In this document: one piece after another, positions 36,129 to 46,835 of the stretch
How positions within the stretch are numbered: the stretch's first letter is position 1
Layout of the letters: each line of letters opens with the position of its first letter
Assembly: GCF_027887165.1 (NCBI RefSeq)
Contig: NC_077234.1
Location: 246,969,658 to 247,033,657, forward strand
Length of the DNA: 64,000 nucleotides
DNA from: Monodelphis domestica
Taxonomy: Eukaryota; Chordata; Mammalia; Didelphimorphia; Didelphidae
Direction: 5' to 3'
Translations under genes and position numbers: made by a program
The notes under the pieces: model-generated
What the model saw: only the letters and a program-made list of their open reading frames with translations
Database searches by the model: none
Told to the model about the DNA's origin: nothing

Positions 36129-36896
36129 ATTCTTTTTTTAAAAATTTTATAGTATTTTATTTGATCATTTCCATGCATTATTCATTAAAGACAATGATCA
36201 TTTTCTTTTCCTCCCCCCCCACCCCCCCGTAGCCGACACGTTATTCCACTGGGTGTCACATGTGTTCTTGCTTCGAACCCATTCCCATGTTGTTAATATT
36301 TGCATTAGAGTGTTCGTTTAGAGTCTCTCCTCTGTCATGTCCCCTCAACCGCTGTAGTCAGGCAGTTGCTCCTCCTCGGTGTTTCTACTCCCACAGTTTG
36401 TCCTCTGCTTATGGATAGTGTTTTTTCTCCTAGATCCCTGCAGATTGTTCAGGGACATTACACTGCCACTAATGGAGAAGTCCAATACGTTCGATTATAC
36501 CACAGTGTGTTTGACTCTGTGTACAATGTTCTCCTGGTTCTGCTCCTCTCACTCTGCATCACTTCCTGGAGGTCGTTCCAGTCTCCATGGAATTCCTCCA
36601 CTTTATTATTCCTTTTTGCACAATAATATTCCATCACCAACATATACCACAATTTGTTCAGCCATTCCCCAATTGATGGGCATCCCCTCGTTTTCCAATT
36701 TTTGGCCACCACAAAGAGCGCAGCTATGAATATTTTTGTACAAGTCTTTTTGTCCATTATCTCTTTGGGGTACAGACCCAGCAGTGCTATGGCTGGATCA
36801 AAGGGCAGACTGTCTTTTATCGCCCTTTGGGCATAGTTCCAAATTCCCTCCAGAATGGTTGGATCAGTTCACAACTCCACCAGCAATGAATTAATG
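36129..36896 (-). mobile_element. L1 LINE 3' fragment with full 3' UTR (antisense)
   Basis: It begins with a T-run (the poly-A tail on the minus strand), then the 3' UTR (catttccatgcattattcat, gacacgttattccactgggt), then the ORF2 C-terminus (minus strand: TKIFIAALFVVAKNWKTRG). The tail abuts the truncated 5' end of the larger L1 at 36128. It belongs to a different 3' UTR variant from the larger copy. Confidence 0.85.
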
Positions 36897-37330
36897 GAGG
36901 ACAGAGTTTCTTAAGCAATGGAATGACATGGAAAAGACATGCTTTAGGAATATCAATTTAGCACTTATGAGGAAGATAGATTGTTAATGGAGAGACTAGA
37001 AGCATGGAAACCAATTATGAGGTTATGACAATGTTGTTTAGTTATTTTTCAGTTGTGTCTGAATCTTTGTGACCCCATTTAGGGTTTTCTTGGCAGAGAT
37101 ACTAGAGTGGTTCGCCATTTTTTTCTGCAGCTCATTTTACAGATGAGGAAACTGAAGCAAACAGGGTGATATGACTTCCAGGGTCCCACAGCCAGTAAGT
37201 GTCTGAGGTCAGATTTGACATCAGGAAGATGAGTCTTCCTGACTCCAAGATTGGCACTCTAACCACTGCATCATCTAGCTACTCATTATTTCAATAGTCC
37301 AGGTATAAATTAGGGCCTCTCAGGCAACAA
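36897..37330 (-). mobile_element. L2, second part (antisense), interrupted by a SINE
   Basis: gaatgacatggaaaagacat and gctttaggaatatcaattta follow L2; tatttcaatagtccaggtat (after 37285) continues it. The MAR1-like SINE at 37022-37285 splits the piece. Orientation and order agree with the L2 at 31185-31545. Confidence 0.6.
37022..37285 (-). mobile_element. MAR1-like marsupial SINE
   Basis: gttgtttagttatttttcag, gggttttcttggcagagata, cagatgaggaaactgaagca and gatgagtcttcctgactcca in antisense order. Full length. Confidence 0.8.
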
Positions 37331-38685
37331 ATGGGATGAGGGTATTTTGTGGTAAATATGAAGAATTTGAAGGTGATATATGACCAATTTTTCTTACCCA
37401 TTTCAATTCCTGTTTGCCAGCATTTAAATACCTCTTCAAATAAATAATTATGGAATTATCTAGGATCCATCCTAGAAAAAGGAAAAGGTCAGATTCATCT
37501 CCAAGCAATATTACATGAGATGCCCCACTTATATTAGTTTTTGTTGTCTAAAACTTGCCTGTCTAGGTACATATTTTCCATTTATAAAACTGCTAGTGTA
37601 CCTAAATGCAACCTTAACCCACCTTGAAATGCTATTTTTACCCAAAGACATCTTTTCAAGGAACCAATTAATGATGTAATGTCCTCTTTGGATTCTTCCC
37701 ACCCTACCCCAATTTGAATTTCTGCTAGAAAATAGGATCCCTGGAAGGGAGAAACTACCTCGTGGTCAAAGATATCTTATAGGTTTGGATTTTTATGACT
37801 ATAACTCTTGAGCCCCAACAAGTGTGTCCCCCATTAATAACCAAACAGTAGGCATAATTAGCTTTTTAGCAAAGGTGCTTACTGAAATGGTGCAGTAATC
37901 ACAGTAGCTACAAAATATTCCTCTTCCCAGATATCTAGAGAGCATTTTCCTACCAATACCCAAAGCATCTATAGGAAAAGTGGGCACAAATGTTCTTACC
38001 ACTCCAATATTGTAGGCCTTCAAACTCATTTCTCTCCTAATTGAGTCCTATAAACCTCAATTGCTAGATATAGCTCTCTCTTGAGTCTCTAGTTGACTCC
38101 TTTCTCTGTTGACTGTATTTATATGCTTTGAAGCTATTCTGAGTAGATGATTCTATGTGTTTTTATGTCACAAATATGTCTTTACTATCTCATATATGCC
38201 TCACACTTTCTTGATCTGACTTTATAACTTAAAGCAGGTGTCTGGGAGAATAGCCACATTGCTATTGCAGATTCAGGGTGGAGTGAATTGAGGGGGAAAA
38301 AAATCTCTTCCTTCCACCAAACTAGGTCCTTCCTCCCTGTTGTCTTCTGCCTCCACTATCTTCTACTATAGAACTTTGATGATTGTGCCTTAAAGACTTA
38401 ACTTTTTAAAGCTCCATGAGCTGTGGCCAATTTTCACTTCAATCAATGTATTGCTCTTTCTGAGTCAATCAGAGGAAGAGGAAGATGTTTCACTTCAAAA
38501 CCTCATCATCACTGATTAAATTTGATTACTACATCAATTGTTCTTGGTGGGAGGAGGACCTTCCAATGATGTTAGAAACAGTATTTCTATAACCAAGTGC
38601 TATGTTGTTTGATAAGGACTCCGAGTAGGAAGGGGGAAAATTACTTTCAACTTTAATTTATTTTAGCTAAATGAAAATATCTTAA
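37331..38685. other. Intron 11 stretch with no recognised element
   Basis: Moderately AT-rich. No coding frame or repeat family recognised. Confidence 0.45.
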
Positions 38686-38689
38686 ATTT

Positions 38690-39200
38690 TTTTTACTTTA
38701 AAAATATTTTTTCCATGTTTACATATTTCATTTTCTTTCTTTCCTCTCTCCCCTTCTGGATCTAATAAGCATTTCCACTGGACTATACAAATGTTACTCC
38801 TGATACCTATTTCCCTATTATTCATTTTTGCAATAAAATAATCTTTTAAAACCCAAACCCCAAATCACATATCCACATAAACAAATAAGTCATTTATTTT
38901 TCTTCTGTGTTTCTACTCCTTCAGTTTTTTCTCTGAATGTGGATAGCATTCTTTCTCATGAATTCCTTGGGATTGTCTTGTGTTTGCAAAGCCCATTACA
39001 TTGGATTGTTCCACAGTGTTTCACTTTCTGTGTACAATGTTCTCTTGGTTCTGCTCATTTCACTCTGTATCTGTTCCTGGAGGTTCTTCCAGTTCATATA
39101 GAAATCCTCCAGTTCATCATTCCTTACAGAACAATAGTATTCCATCCCCATCATATACCACAATTTGTTCAGCCATTCCCCAATCTAGGGACACCCTCTC
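38690..39200 (-). mobile_element. L1 LINE 3' fragment (antisense)
   Basis: gttctcttggttctgctcat, caatagtattccatccccat and ttgttcagccattccccaat are the antisense ORF2 end and 3' UTR. It lies about 200 bp before exon 12. Confidence 0.8.
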
Positions 39201-39394
39201 TAAATGAAAATATTTTTTAGTAATGGAGAATGACTAAAAAGTGATGATGTTTTAGCAAAAAAGGGAATTTCCCTTAGAAGTGAAAACCCACTTTGTTGAG
39301 TAGTTAACAAACACTGTCAGTATTTCGCTTACTCTGTCCAGCTTAGATGTGTTGAAAACTTTATCCATTGATCTCTGTTTCAACTCTTATGTAG

Positions 39395-39563
39395 ATTAAC
39401 CCTCGCCTAGATGGATGTATTAGAGGATGGAACTTGATGAATCAAGGAGCTTCAGGTGTAAAAGAAATTATTCAAGAAAAGCAAAACAAGCATTGTTTGG
39501 TCACGGTGGAGAAAGGCTCCTACTATCCTGGTTCTGGAGTTGCCCAATTTGACATTGATTATA
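39395..39563 (+). CDS. PROS1: PROS1 exon 12: end of laminin G-like module 1, C4BP-contact segment
   Basis: Residues 403-458, beginning INPRLDGCIRGWNLM. It carries the disulfide Cys410/Cys436 (human 408/434) and the segment ASGVKEIIQEKQNKHC, which matches the human region mapped as a C4BP contact almost exactly. Length 169 nt as in human; acceptor ttatgtag, donor gtaagt. An antisense L1 3' UTR remnant begins about 30 bp after the donor. Confidence 0.97.
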
Positions 39564-39594
39564 GTAAGTCATTCCCTTTCTTTGGAATTAATTT

Positions 39595-39890
39595 CTTTTG
39601 GTAATTTTTCCCCAATTACATGTAACAAGAATTTCCAACATTTTCAAAGAATATTGAGAATAGAATTCTCCCCCTCCTTCCCTTTCCCCCACCCCCACCA
39701 TGTTGAGATGGAAAGCAATCTTATCTGCAATCATATAAAACATTTTCTCATATTATCCTTTTGTGGAAGGAAACTCAAATTTAAAGAATAAAAAAGAAAA
39801 TATAAAAAGTATATTAGACTCCAGACTTTCTCTATGGACGAAGATGGCACTTTTTTAACATGAGTCCTTTGTACTGTTTTGCAGGCCTAA
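39595..39890 (-). mobile_element. L1 3' UTR fragment next to exon 12 (antisense)
   Basis: aattacatgtaacaagaatt, a C/T-rich block, catgttgagatggaaagcaa and cataaaacattttctcatat-type phrases follow the older marsupial L1 3' UTR in antisense. It starts about 30 bp after exon 12. Confidence 0.6.
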
Positions 39891-40229
39891 TGAAGTCTTA
39901 GATATTTTAAAATGGTAACATATTTAATATGTACAGACCATAAGATATGACCATAAGATATAGAATGAAAAAAAGTCCGAGTGACTGTTTAATCCTGTGG
40001 TTCTTAATATGGTGTCCATGGACCCTTTCCCCAATGAATTTGTCAGTATATTTTTGGGGAAAATAAGAGTCTATGAAATTGTATGGGGCAAATTACATGA
40101 ATTTTAATATAATTGGTTTCCTCTGTAACCCAACATATTTTACTTGAAGCATTTAAAAGCATTATTATGAGGAGTCTTGAGGCTTCACCAGGGTATTAAG
40201 GGGGTTCCTGATACAACAGATGTTTAACA

Positions 40230-40390
40230 GTTCCTTGGTCTACTCCAATTCTCCCTTATGCAATGAGGAAACTGAAGCACAGAAAAGGGAGGAATTTGTC
40301 TAAGGTCACATAGTAAACAGTAGCATTAGAATTTGAACTTTGGTTCTCTGAATCCAAATCTAGTACTCTTTCCAAGATACCCTACAACAT
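40230..40390 (-). repeat. MIR SINE fragment
   Basis: gcaatgaggaaactgaagca and tgtctaaggtcacatagtaa, MIR core in antisense. Confidence 0.55.
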
Positions 40391-40399
40391 GTATTTTTT

Positions 40400-41340
40400 C
40401 TTTGTACTTTCTTTAAAGTGTTTTTGATACCTTTTGGTCTAACACTCAACCCACACTAATTCCATAAATAATTAAACCAAACGGGCTAACAAAACTAACA
40501 AAAAAAATGATTGTGGCTAAAAAGGAAGTCTATATTCTTTGACCACAATCTTTCACTGCTAACATTGTTCATTATATCTCACAAATAAAGTTTATTAACT
40601 TTATTTAACATGATTATGCATTCTGCTTCATGAGAATAAAGACGTTCATTTCTCTCTATAACCTCAATATAGAGTATAATTTCTTAAATACAACTGGTGC
40701 TTAATAAATGCTCTTTGAATTGATTGCACTTTGAAGGTTGTCTATCCTTCTGAGGTTTAATGATTGTTATTATAATTACAAAGTAGAATGCCATGCTTAA
40801 AATAGTTTTCTACCAAGTTACTACCACTGCTCCGCCATAGTTTTCCTCCACAGCCACCACGACCACACTTTCTTTTCTTCTCTCTCCTGGGAGTCTCCGA
40901 AACTAGAATGTAATTGTATTCTAAATCCATCAGAAAAAAAGGAACATGACATAGAAAGCATCTTTTTTTCTGTCAGTAGAGTATAAAAGGAGAAAGCATT
41001 CGGGATCTCTCGAGCCATGATCAATTTGCAAGGCATCTTGTTATTAAGAACTGCTCAAATGAAGCTGATGCTACTGTTGAAAGTGAAAAACAAAAACCAC
41101 CACCACCACCAGACACAAAGGGTACTTAAAGGAGAAAAGATAGTATTTTCCATGTTGGATTTTCCTAACTTATTTTCAACAGTGAGGAGCAGGAAGGCGT
41201 CTATTACTGAGATGGGGGAAAGGCAACATCTGTCGCTTGTTATACCCGATACAGGGTAGCCAGCGGACACTCTTACTCACTCTCTAAGCCATTCGGCTCC
41301 TCTGCGGATGTCCTAATGATACTTCCCTGCATGCTTCTCT
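40400..41340. other. Intron 12 end with no recognised element
   Basis: No gene or repeat family that I can name, apart from a short (CAC)n-like run near 41098. Confidence 0.45.
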
Positions 41341-41364
41341 CCCCCCTTGCTCCATTTGGTACAG

Positions 41365-41513
41365 GAAACGTGCTCAATCCTGAAGAGTGGCAGATAAACG
41401 TGACCCTGAGTGTTCGGCCATCGGCAGGCACTGGCGTCCTGCTTGCCTTGGTGTCTGGCGACGCTGTTCCTCTAGCGCTGTCCTTGGTAGACTCCAGCAC
41501 CTCTGACTTACAG
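41365..41513 (+). CDS. PROS1: PROS1 exon 13: start of laminin G-like module 2
   Basis: It completes Arg459, then encodes residues 460-508, beginning NVLNPEEWQINVTLSVRPS. It is one codon shorter than human (149 against 152 nt), because human SGNNTVP reads SGDAVP. The sequon at human Asn468 (NVT) is kept; those at Asn458 (NVS in human, NVL here) and Asn489 are absent. Acceptor ggtacag, donor gtgacg. The exon is richer in G and C than its neighbours. Confidence 0.95.
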
Positions 41514-42074
41514 GTGACGTTAGTCACGGGAAGGGCGAAGGGAATTCAATCAAGCAGCGGTTGGTATTCGTAACCATGTTTTCAGCACTCAGATATGCAA
41601 ATGGCTCTGCTTTCAGTGACACGGGACCATTTTGGACTGATGCGTATTCCAATTTGTCCAATTAGTCAACTGAGTCATGAACAGCTCTCAAGTGGTCTTC
41701 GCATCCCTTTCAGCTCTAGGTAGCCCTATTAGCAGCAGGGAAGGCTGGCTACTCAGGACACCTCTGAATTCACCGGATTCTCATAGTTGCCCACCTGAGG
41801 ATAACTGGCTTCTACCAAGTCATATAATTAGCCAGTTGAATTAGTATTTGCTGCGTTCCCCCAGCAAATGCCTGCATTCCAAATGTCCCCAAAGGAAAGA
41901 CCTTCCACATGGGCTCCACCCCGTTAGAAAAGCCCAGGAACTAGGAATAGCGAAATCCCCCCATCTTCCTTGAAGATCTGGAGTCTGATCAAGAAGCCAA
42001 CTAGCGCGAGATGGAGGGAGCAGGGTCTTAGTTCTGTCGTCTCCTCCTAGTCTATTCTGAGGGCAGCTCCCTGT

Positions 42075-42400
42075 TTCAGGCAGGCTTGGAGATGCAATGT
42101 CTGGGGTTCGAATACGACTTCCCACACTTCCTAGAAGTGTGACCCTGGGAAATCATTTCACTCCGGTTGCCTTGCCCTTACTGCTCTTCTGCTGTGGATC
42201 CAATATTTTTATTAGTTTATTATTAGTTATTGATATTCTTATTTATTCTTATTAATTATATAATTAATATTAATTATATAATTAATTTTTATTATTATTA
42301 ATTATATAATTAATATTAATTATATAATTAATAATAATAATAATTAGTATTAGTTCCAAGATAGAAGGTAGGGGGTTATTTTTGAAAAAATAAATAAAGA
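42075..42400 (+). mobile_element. tRNA/RTE marsupial SINE carrying an AT-rich palindromic expansion
   Basis: The SINE body reads gtgtgaccctgggaaatcat and cttactgctcttctgctgtg, breaks off at about 42205, and resumes at about 42345 with agtattagttccaagataga. The interruption is built of A and T: a 35-bp block beginning attaattatataattaat appears at 42251-42285 and again at 42297-42331. That 18-bp start is its own reverse complement. Confidence 0.75.
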
Positions 42401-42599
42401 TTGTTCTGGTGTAGAAAGCTGGAGGGGATAGTGCATATATCATCCAAGCTTCTGACCAAGACACCCAGTGACTGACATCCGTCATAGGACAAAGTAAAAT
42501 CTACACCGTTATTTCCAGATAGGAAAAACAAAAACTGATATTTATCCAGAAACAATTTTAAGGACCAAATCATAAACGTCCTTTATTTTGGATACGGCC

Positions 42600-42895
42600 T
42601 TGACCAATGCAGATCAGAAATTTAGAATGTCACAGAATTGCCCGGGAGCACCGAGAGTTTGTTGGCAGCAGGACTCAAACCTAGTTTTTCATGTTTCTAA
42701 GATCAATTCTTTATCTCCTATGCCATGCTGCCCTACAAAATCGATGTGTGTTTATTTGCTTATATTTTGTGCATATTCTTATGCCCGTGTTGCTTCTCTC
42801 AGTAGGTTGCAAACTGCTTGAAAGCAGGGACAATTTCATCTTGTCTTCAAATCTCCAGGGCTCAGCATAGTCACAGGCACGCAGATGGAACAGCT
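42600..42895. repeat. MIR (antisense) followed by L2 3' end (sense)
   Basis: 42600-42735 resembles an antisense MIR. 42735-42895 (gcttgaaagcagggacaatt, gggctcagcatagtcacagg) is a sense L2 3' end. Confidence 0.5.
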
Positions 42896-43674
42896 TTTTA
42901 AAAATTGGTTTATTGATTAACTTTGCTTAGAGTTGCCAATCTTCTGTTGATGACAGGCATTCCACCTTCAGTATTATGATTTCCCAGTTTTTGTGCTTTA
43001 AAAGGGAATTTTGGGGAAAGAAGCAGAACAAGTAAAGTAATTGTCTTTTGCACCTGTAAACTGTTTATCCTTATTACTTCTATGGCCAGTTCCATTTGAA
43101 AGGAGATAAATTAATTAAAGAAGGCAACATCTCCAAGTTTATGTTGCCATTTGCTTTAGATCGAAAAGAGGTAGTGATTTTGGCCTCCATTTTATCTGAA
43201 TAATTCTGAGAGGCAGAGAGAGCCAGGGGCTAAGGTCTGGTCTGAGTAGAAATGAAACTGGAATTTCTTGCTTAAATAGCCAAGATAAGACACAGTCACT
43301 CACCAGCTCTCCGGAGCCAACACGTTTGGCATGGCACTCAACCCTATCCTTTGGAATGCTAGTCTCAGGGAATTAAAAAAGATTGCTTTACTTCTTAAAA
43401 GTTCAAAGCCTGACAACTAAGTTTTATGCAGTCTTTACCCCCTTTGCCTTTGTTCTTTTCTTCTTCTTATCTGAATTTTGATGCTTTCACAAATCATCGA
43501 GATGATAGGTTTAGAGATGAGAATAGAGAGAATTAAAACAATTCTTCTGGCTAGATGCTAACAGCTCAAATTCAAGGACCTGATAAAGGACATTTGGGTA
43601 CTATCCAGACTGCCTCTATTAACAATTCATTCCAGGCTTTGTGCATAGTAGATAACGAGTTACAGGAGTCATAT

Positions 43675-43860
43675 TTTTGTCTCAGAATCAGTACTGTGCA
43701 TTGGTTCCAAGGCAGAAGAGTGGTAAGGACTAGGCAATGGGGGTTCAGTGACTTGCCCAGGGTCACACAGCTGGGAAGTGTCTGAGGTCACATTAGAACC
43801 CAGGAGTTCCCATCTCTGGATCTGGCTCTTAATCCACCGAACCATCTAGCTACCCCTAGG
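43675..43860 (-). mobile_element. tRNA/RTE marsupial SINE
   Basis: gaatcagtactgtgcattgg, gtgacttgcccagggtcaca and ggatctggctcttaatccac in antisense. Well conserved. Confidence 0.8.
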
Positions 43861-44549
43861 CATGATAAAGTAGATGCTCAAGGTGAAACTGACTTAAGAG
43901 ATGCTAAAAGTGCTGCCAGCTTTCAGGAAACACTGGAGGTTGGAGAGCTTTGGAAAGAAAAATGTATATGGTTAAAAGATCTTGGTGAAAAATTCCAGTT
44001 ACTAATTTACCAAAGATGTCTGGATTTAGCTTCCCTCCCCCATCCCCCAGATTGTTTATATGTACTCCACCAATTTAAAGCAGTTTTATGCATATTTTCC
44101 CTGTGCCATTTCTAACACTAATTTAATTAACATTAGTGAATAACTTTTAAATATCTCTCTAACTTACCATTTTCTGCATATTCCCCCATGTGAGATCAAT
44201 ACACATAGCATATAAAACAGTGCCTCCTACTGCCAAAAACCAAAACTATATTTCCCACTAAGTCCTCCAATGCTACCAACTATGACTGGGGGTAGAATGG
44301 GATGAGAATAGGAATGGAAATGGATTTTGCAATCAATGAATTAGAAGTTATTCCAGTACTGAACCAACAGTTTATAAGAACTATGTCTTTAAACGATGTT
44401 TTTTTATTGGGGATATAGTTAATATATATATATTGATCCCCTAAACAAACAGGCCTTTGGCAATGATGATACTAGCCTTAAAGGGCCAGTGTGCAGGTGA
44501 AAACCAAAGAAGAAACTAGCAGAAACTCCTTTTTTATGACTCTAGTTTT

Positions 44550-44935
44550 CCTTCTAATGTTCTTTTCACCTTTTTCTGCTGGTACCCAAGTCTCAAATAT
44601 TACGATCTTCATGTAACCTAGAATACACTTCGTTACATATTATTGCTTCTTTCTTTCAAAGTCTAACTTAGTTACTGCCTCTAGTCTGAAGATGTTTTCT
44701 GATTTTCTTAGCTGAAAACTGATGCGTCTTCATATTGTCTGAGTTTTCTGTGTGATCTCTTATTTGCCTTTGTCACATTCTATCTAGCATCGTATTTATT
44801 TGTATATACATTGCTTCATCCTAGTTGGATTTTAAATTCCTTAATGGTCAGGACTGTGATATTTTCATTTTTGTATGTATAATTACCCTGAATATTTTCG
44901 TTGAATTGAATGAATTAGCAGATACCAAGTATTGA
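44550..44935 (+). repeat. L2 3' end (sense)
   Basis: attccttaatggtcaggact after gttggattttaa, with an older L2-like lead-in. Diverged. Confidence 0.45.
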
Positions 44936-45140
44936 CTTGAGTCTATGGAATAAATTGATTTCTAAAGGTGAATAGCTATTTTATTGTTAAGGCATTTTAT
45001 CACTAACATGAGAAGGAAATTTTATTTTTAAAATGCCTGTTACATATACCTCTCCTGTATACATAAGATAAAATTTAAATACACAAACTAAATAAAATTA
45101 TTATTAATACTTGCTTAAAAATGTTTGCTTTGTCTCTCAG

Positions 45141-45366
45141 GATATTCTAGTAACTATTGAAAATACCACTGTGTCTCGAATGGAGGCTAAGAAATTGTGT
45201 ACCCATGAATATTCCAAAGTGGAACTCCGTGTCAGCAGAGGCTTGCTGGAGTTAACAAATGGTTTGGATGGAGAAACTATTTACCATGAAGATCTAAAGG
45301 CAAAACTTGCCATCTTGGACAGAGCAATGACAGGAAGAATAACTACCTATCTTGGTGGCATTCCAG
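45141..45366 (+). CDS. PROS1: PROS1 exon 14: laminin G-like module 2, core
   Basis: Residues 509-583, beginning DILVTIENTTVSRMEAKKLC. Cys528 should pair with Cys247 of exon 9. The ENTT segment makes an N-glycosylation sequon that human lacks (human VENTVI). This is the most diverged exon but ends with the conserved TYLGGIP. Length 226 nt as in human; acceptor tctctcag, donor gtatct. Confidence 0.96.
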
Positions 45367-45449
45367 GTATCTCTTTAAAATCCTAGAATCCCTGAGACCT
45401 CAGAAGTATAAGAACTAGCTGATAATACAGCCTAAGTACAGAAGTAAGC

Positions 45450-46835
45450 TATATATATATGCAAAAATTACCTCCTTCACAGGTACAAGCTTTACTTGAA
45501 GAACTGTGGTGATGGGGAACTCACTACCTCTAGAGGTAGCTCATTTTATTTTGAAGAGTTTTCTTCATGAGGAAGTTTTTCCTAGTCTCAAATATTTCTC
45601 TCTCCAGCTTCCATCCACTGAGGTTATTTCTGCTTAATAGAGTCATTCAGAATAAGTCGAATCCCTTTTCCATGTCACAGTTCTTCAAATTCTGCCATCG
45701 TGTCACCTGTTTCATATTCTAAATATCTCAATTCTTCTCAGTTTGGTTTTAATTCCCTTACTATCTTGATTGCTTTCCTTTGGATGTACTTCAACTTGCT
45801 AATAGCTTCTCTTAAATGCAACACCTAAAAATAGGGAAAATATACAGATGTTGCCTGCTAGCACTTGACCAGGATAGAATACAGATAGATCCATTTCCCT
45901 CATTCTAAACTTGCCTTTAAAAAATAATCGAGGTGCATTCACTTTTTTTGACTGCAATGTCAAATTATTGATTCATATTGAGCGTGTAGCCTACTAAAGC
46001 TTAAAAATATTTTCACATAAACACAATCTGTATTTGTGCAATTGATAGTCCAAGCTCAAATTTTCTAATTTCATCTTACTGTATTTTCCTCTTGTTCTAA
46101 CCTACTAAGAACGTTTGGGATTCTGGTCTGTCATCTAACATGCTGTGTCCCTCTCTTCATGTCACCTGCATGTAGGCATGCTAACTGTATCTTGATCCAA
46201 GCCAGTGGGAGAACAGTTACACAGAGCAGGCTGACGGACAGAACTCTGTGATCTTCCCCTAAAAGCCTCTCCCCAGTTTGGCTATCATCTATTGATCATC
46301 ACTTTTTCCTTGGGTTGGGGGTTCGACAAATTCCAAATCCATCTAATCATGCTATTGTCCAGCTCCCAGTTTTTATGAAATCCCCAGGGATGACATGAGA
46401 CTGTCAAATACTTGCTGAGCTCCAAGTTTAATATGTTCATGGAATGTTCATGATCTATCAATTAGGTAACCCTGTCAAAAGGATATTAATGATGTTCTGG
46501 ATAATACTCTGTTAGTTTTATACAATCGTTGCTTCCCTTTCTAAATGCTCACTGATACCACCTAGAATTTTTTCAGGAAATGAATGTTGTAAAAGCATTT
46601 GTTCACTTCTAGTCCTGAAATACATCTCTCCTTCTCAGTGATTTCTCAGAGTTCACACACAGTGATTCAGACATCATATCCACCAGTTTTTCAGTTTAAT
46701 TCTTCTGGATCGGGTCATTTTAACATAGTCTTTCTTCAAATAACTTCCGTGGATCATTGAATCCTACCTATCATTTTTCTGAACTGTTTGAAACCGGTTC
46801 TCCTCAAATCTAGGATAAACTTACCTTTAAATTTT
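45450..46835 (-). mobile_element. Long CR1/L3 LINE fragment (antisense)
   Basis: The + strand follows the reverse complement of CR1/L3 for about 1.4 kb: tttggatgtacttcaacttg, caaattattgattcatattg, gcgtgtagcctactaaagct, gtaaccctgtcaaaaggata and gtgatttctcagagttcaca in the expected order. It begins about 85 bp after exon 14. No intact frame. Confidence 0.65.
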
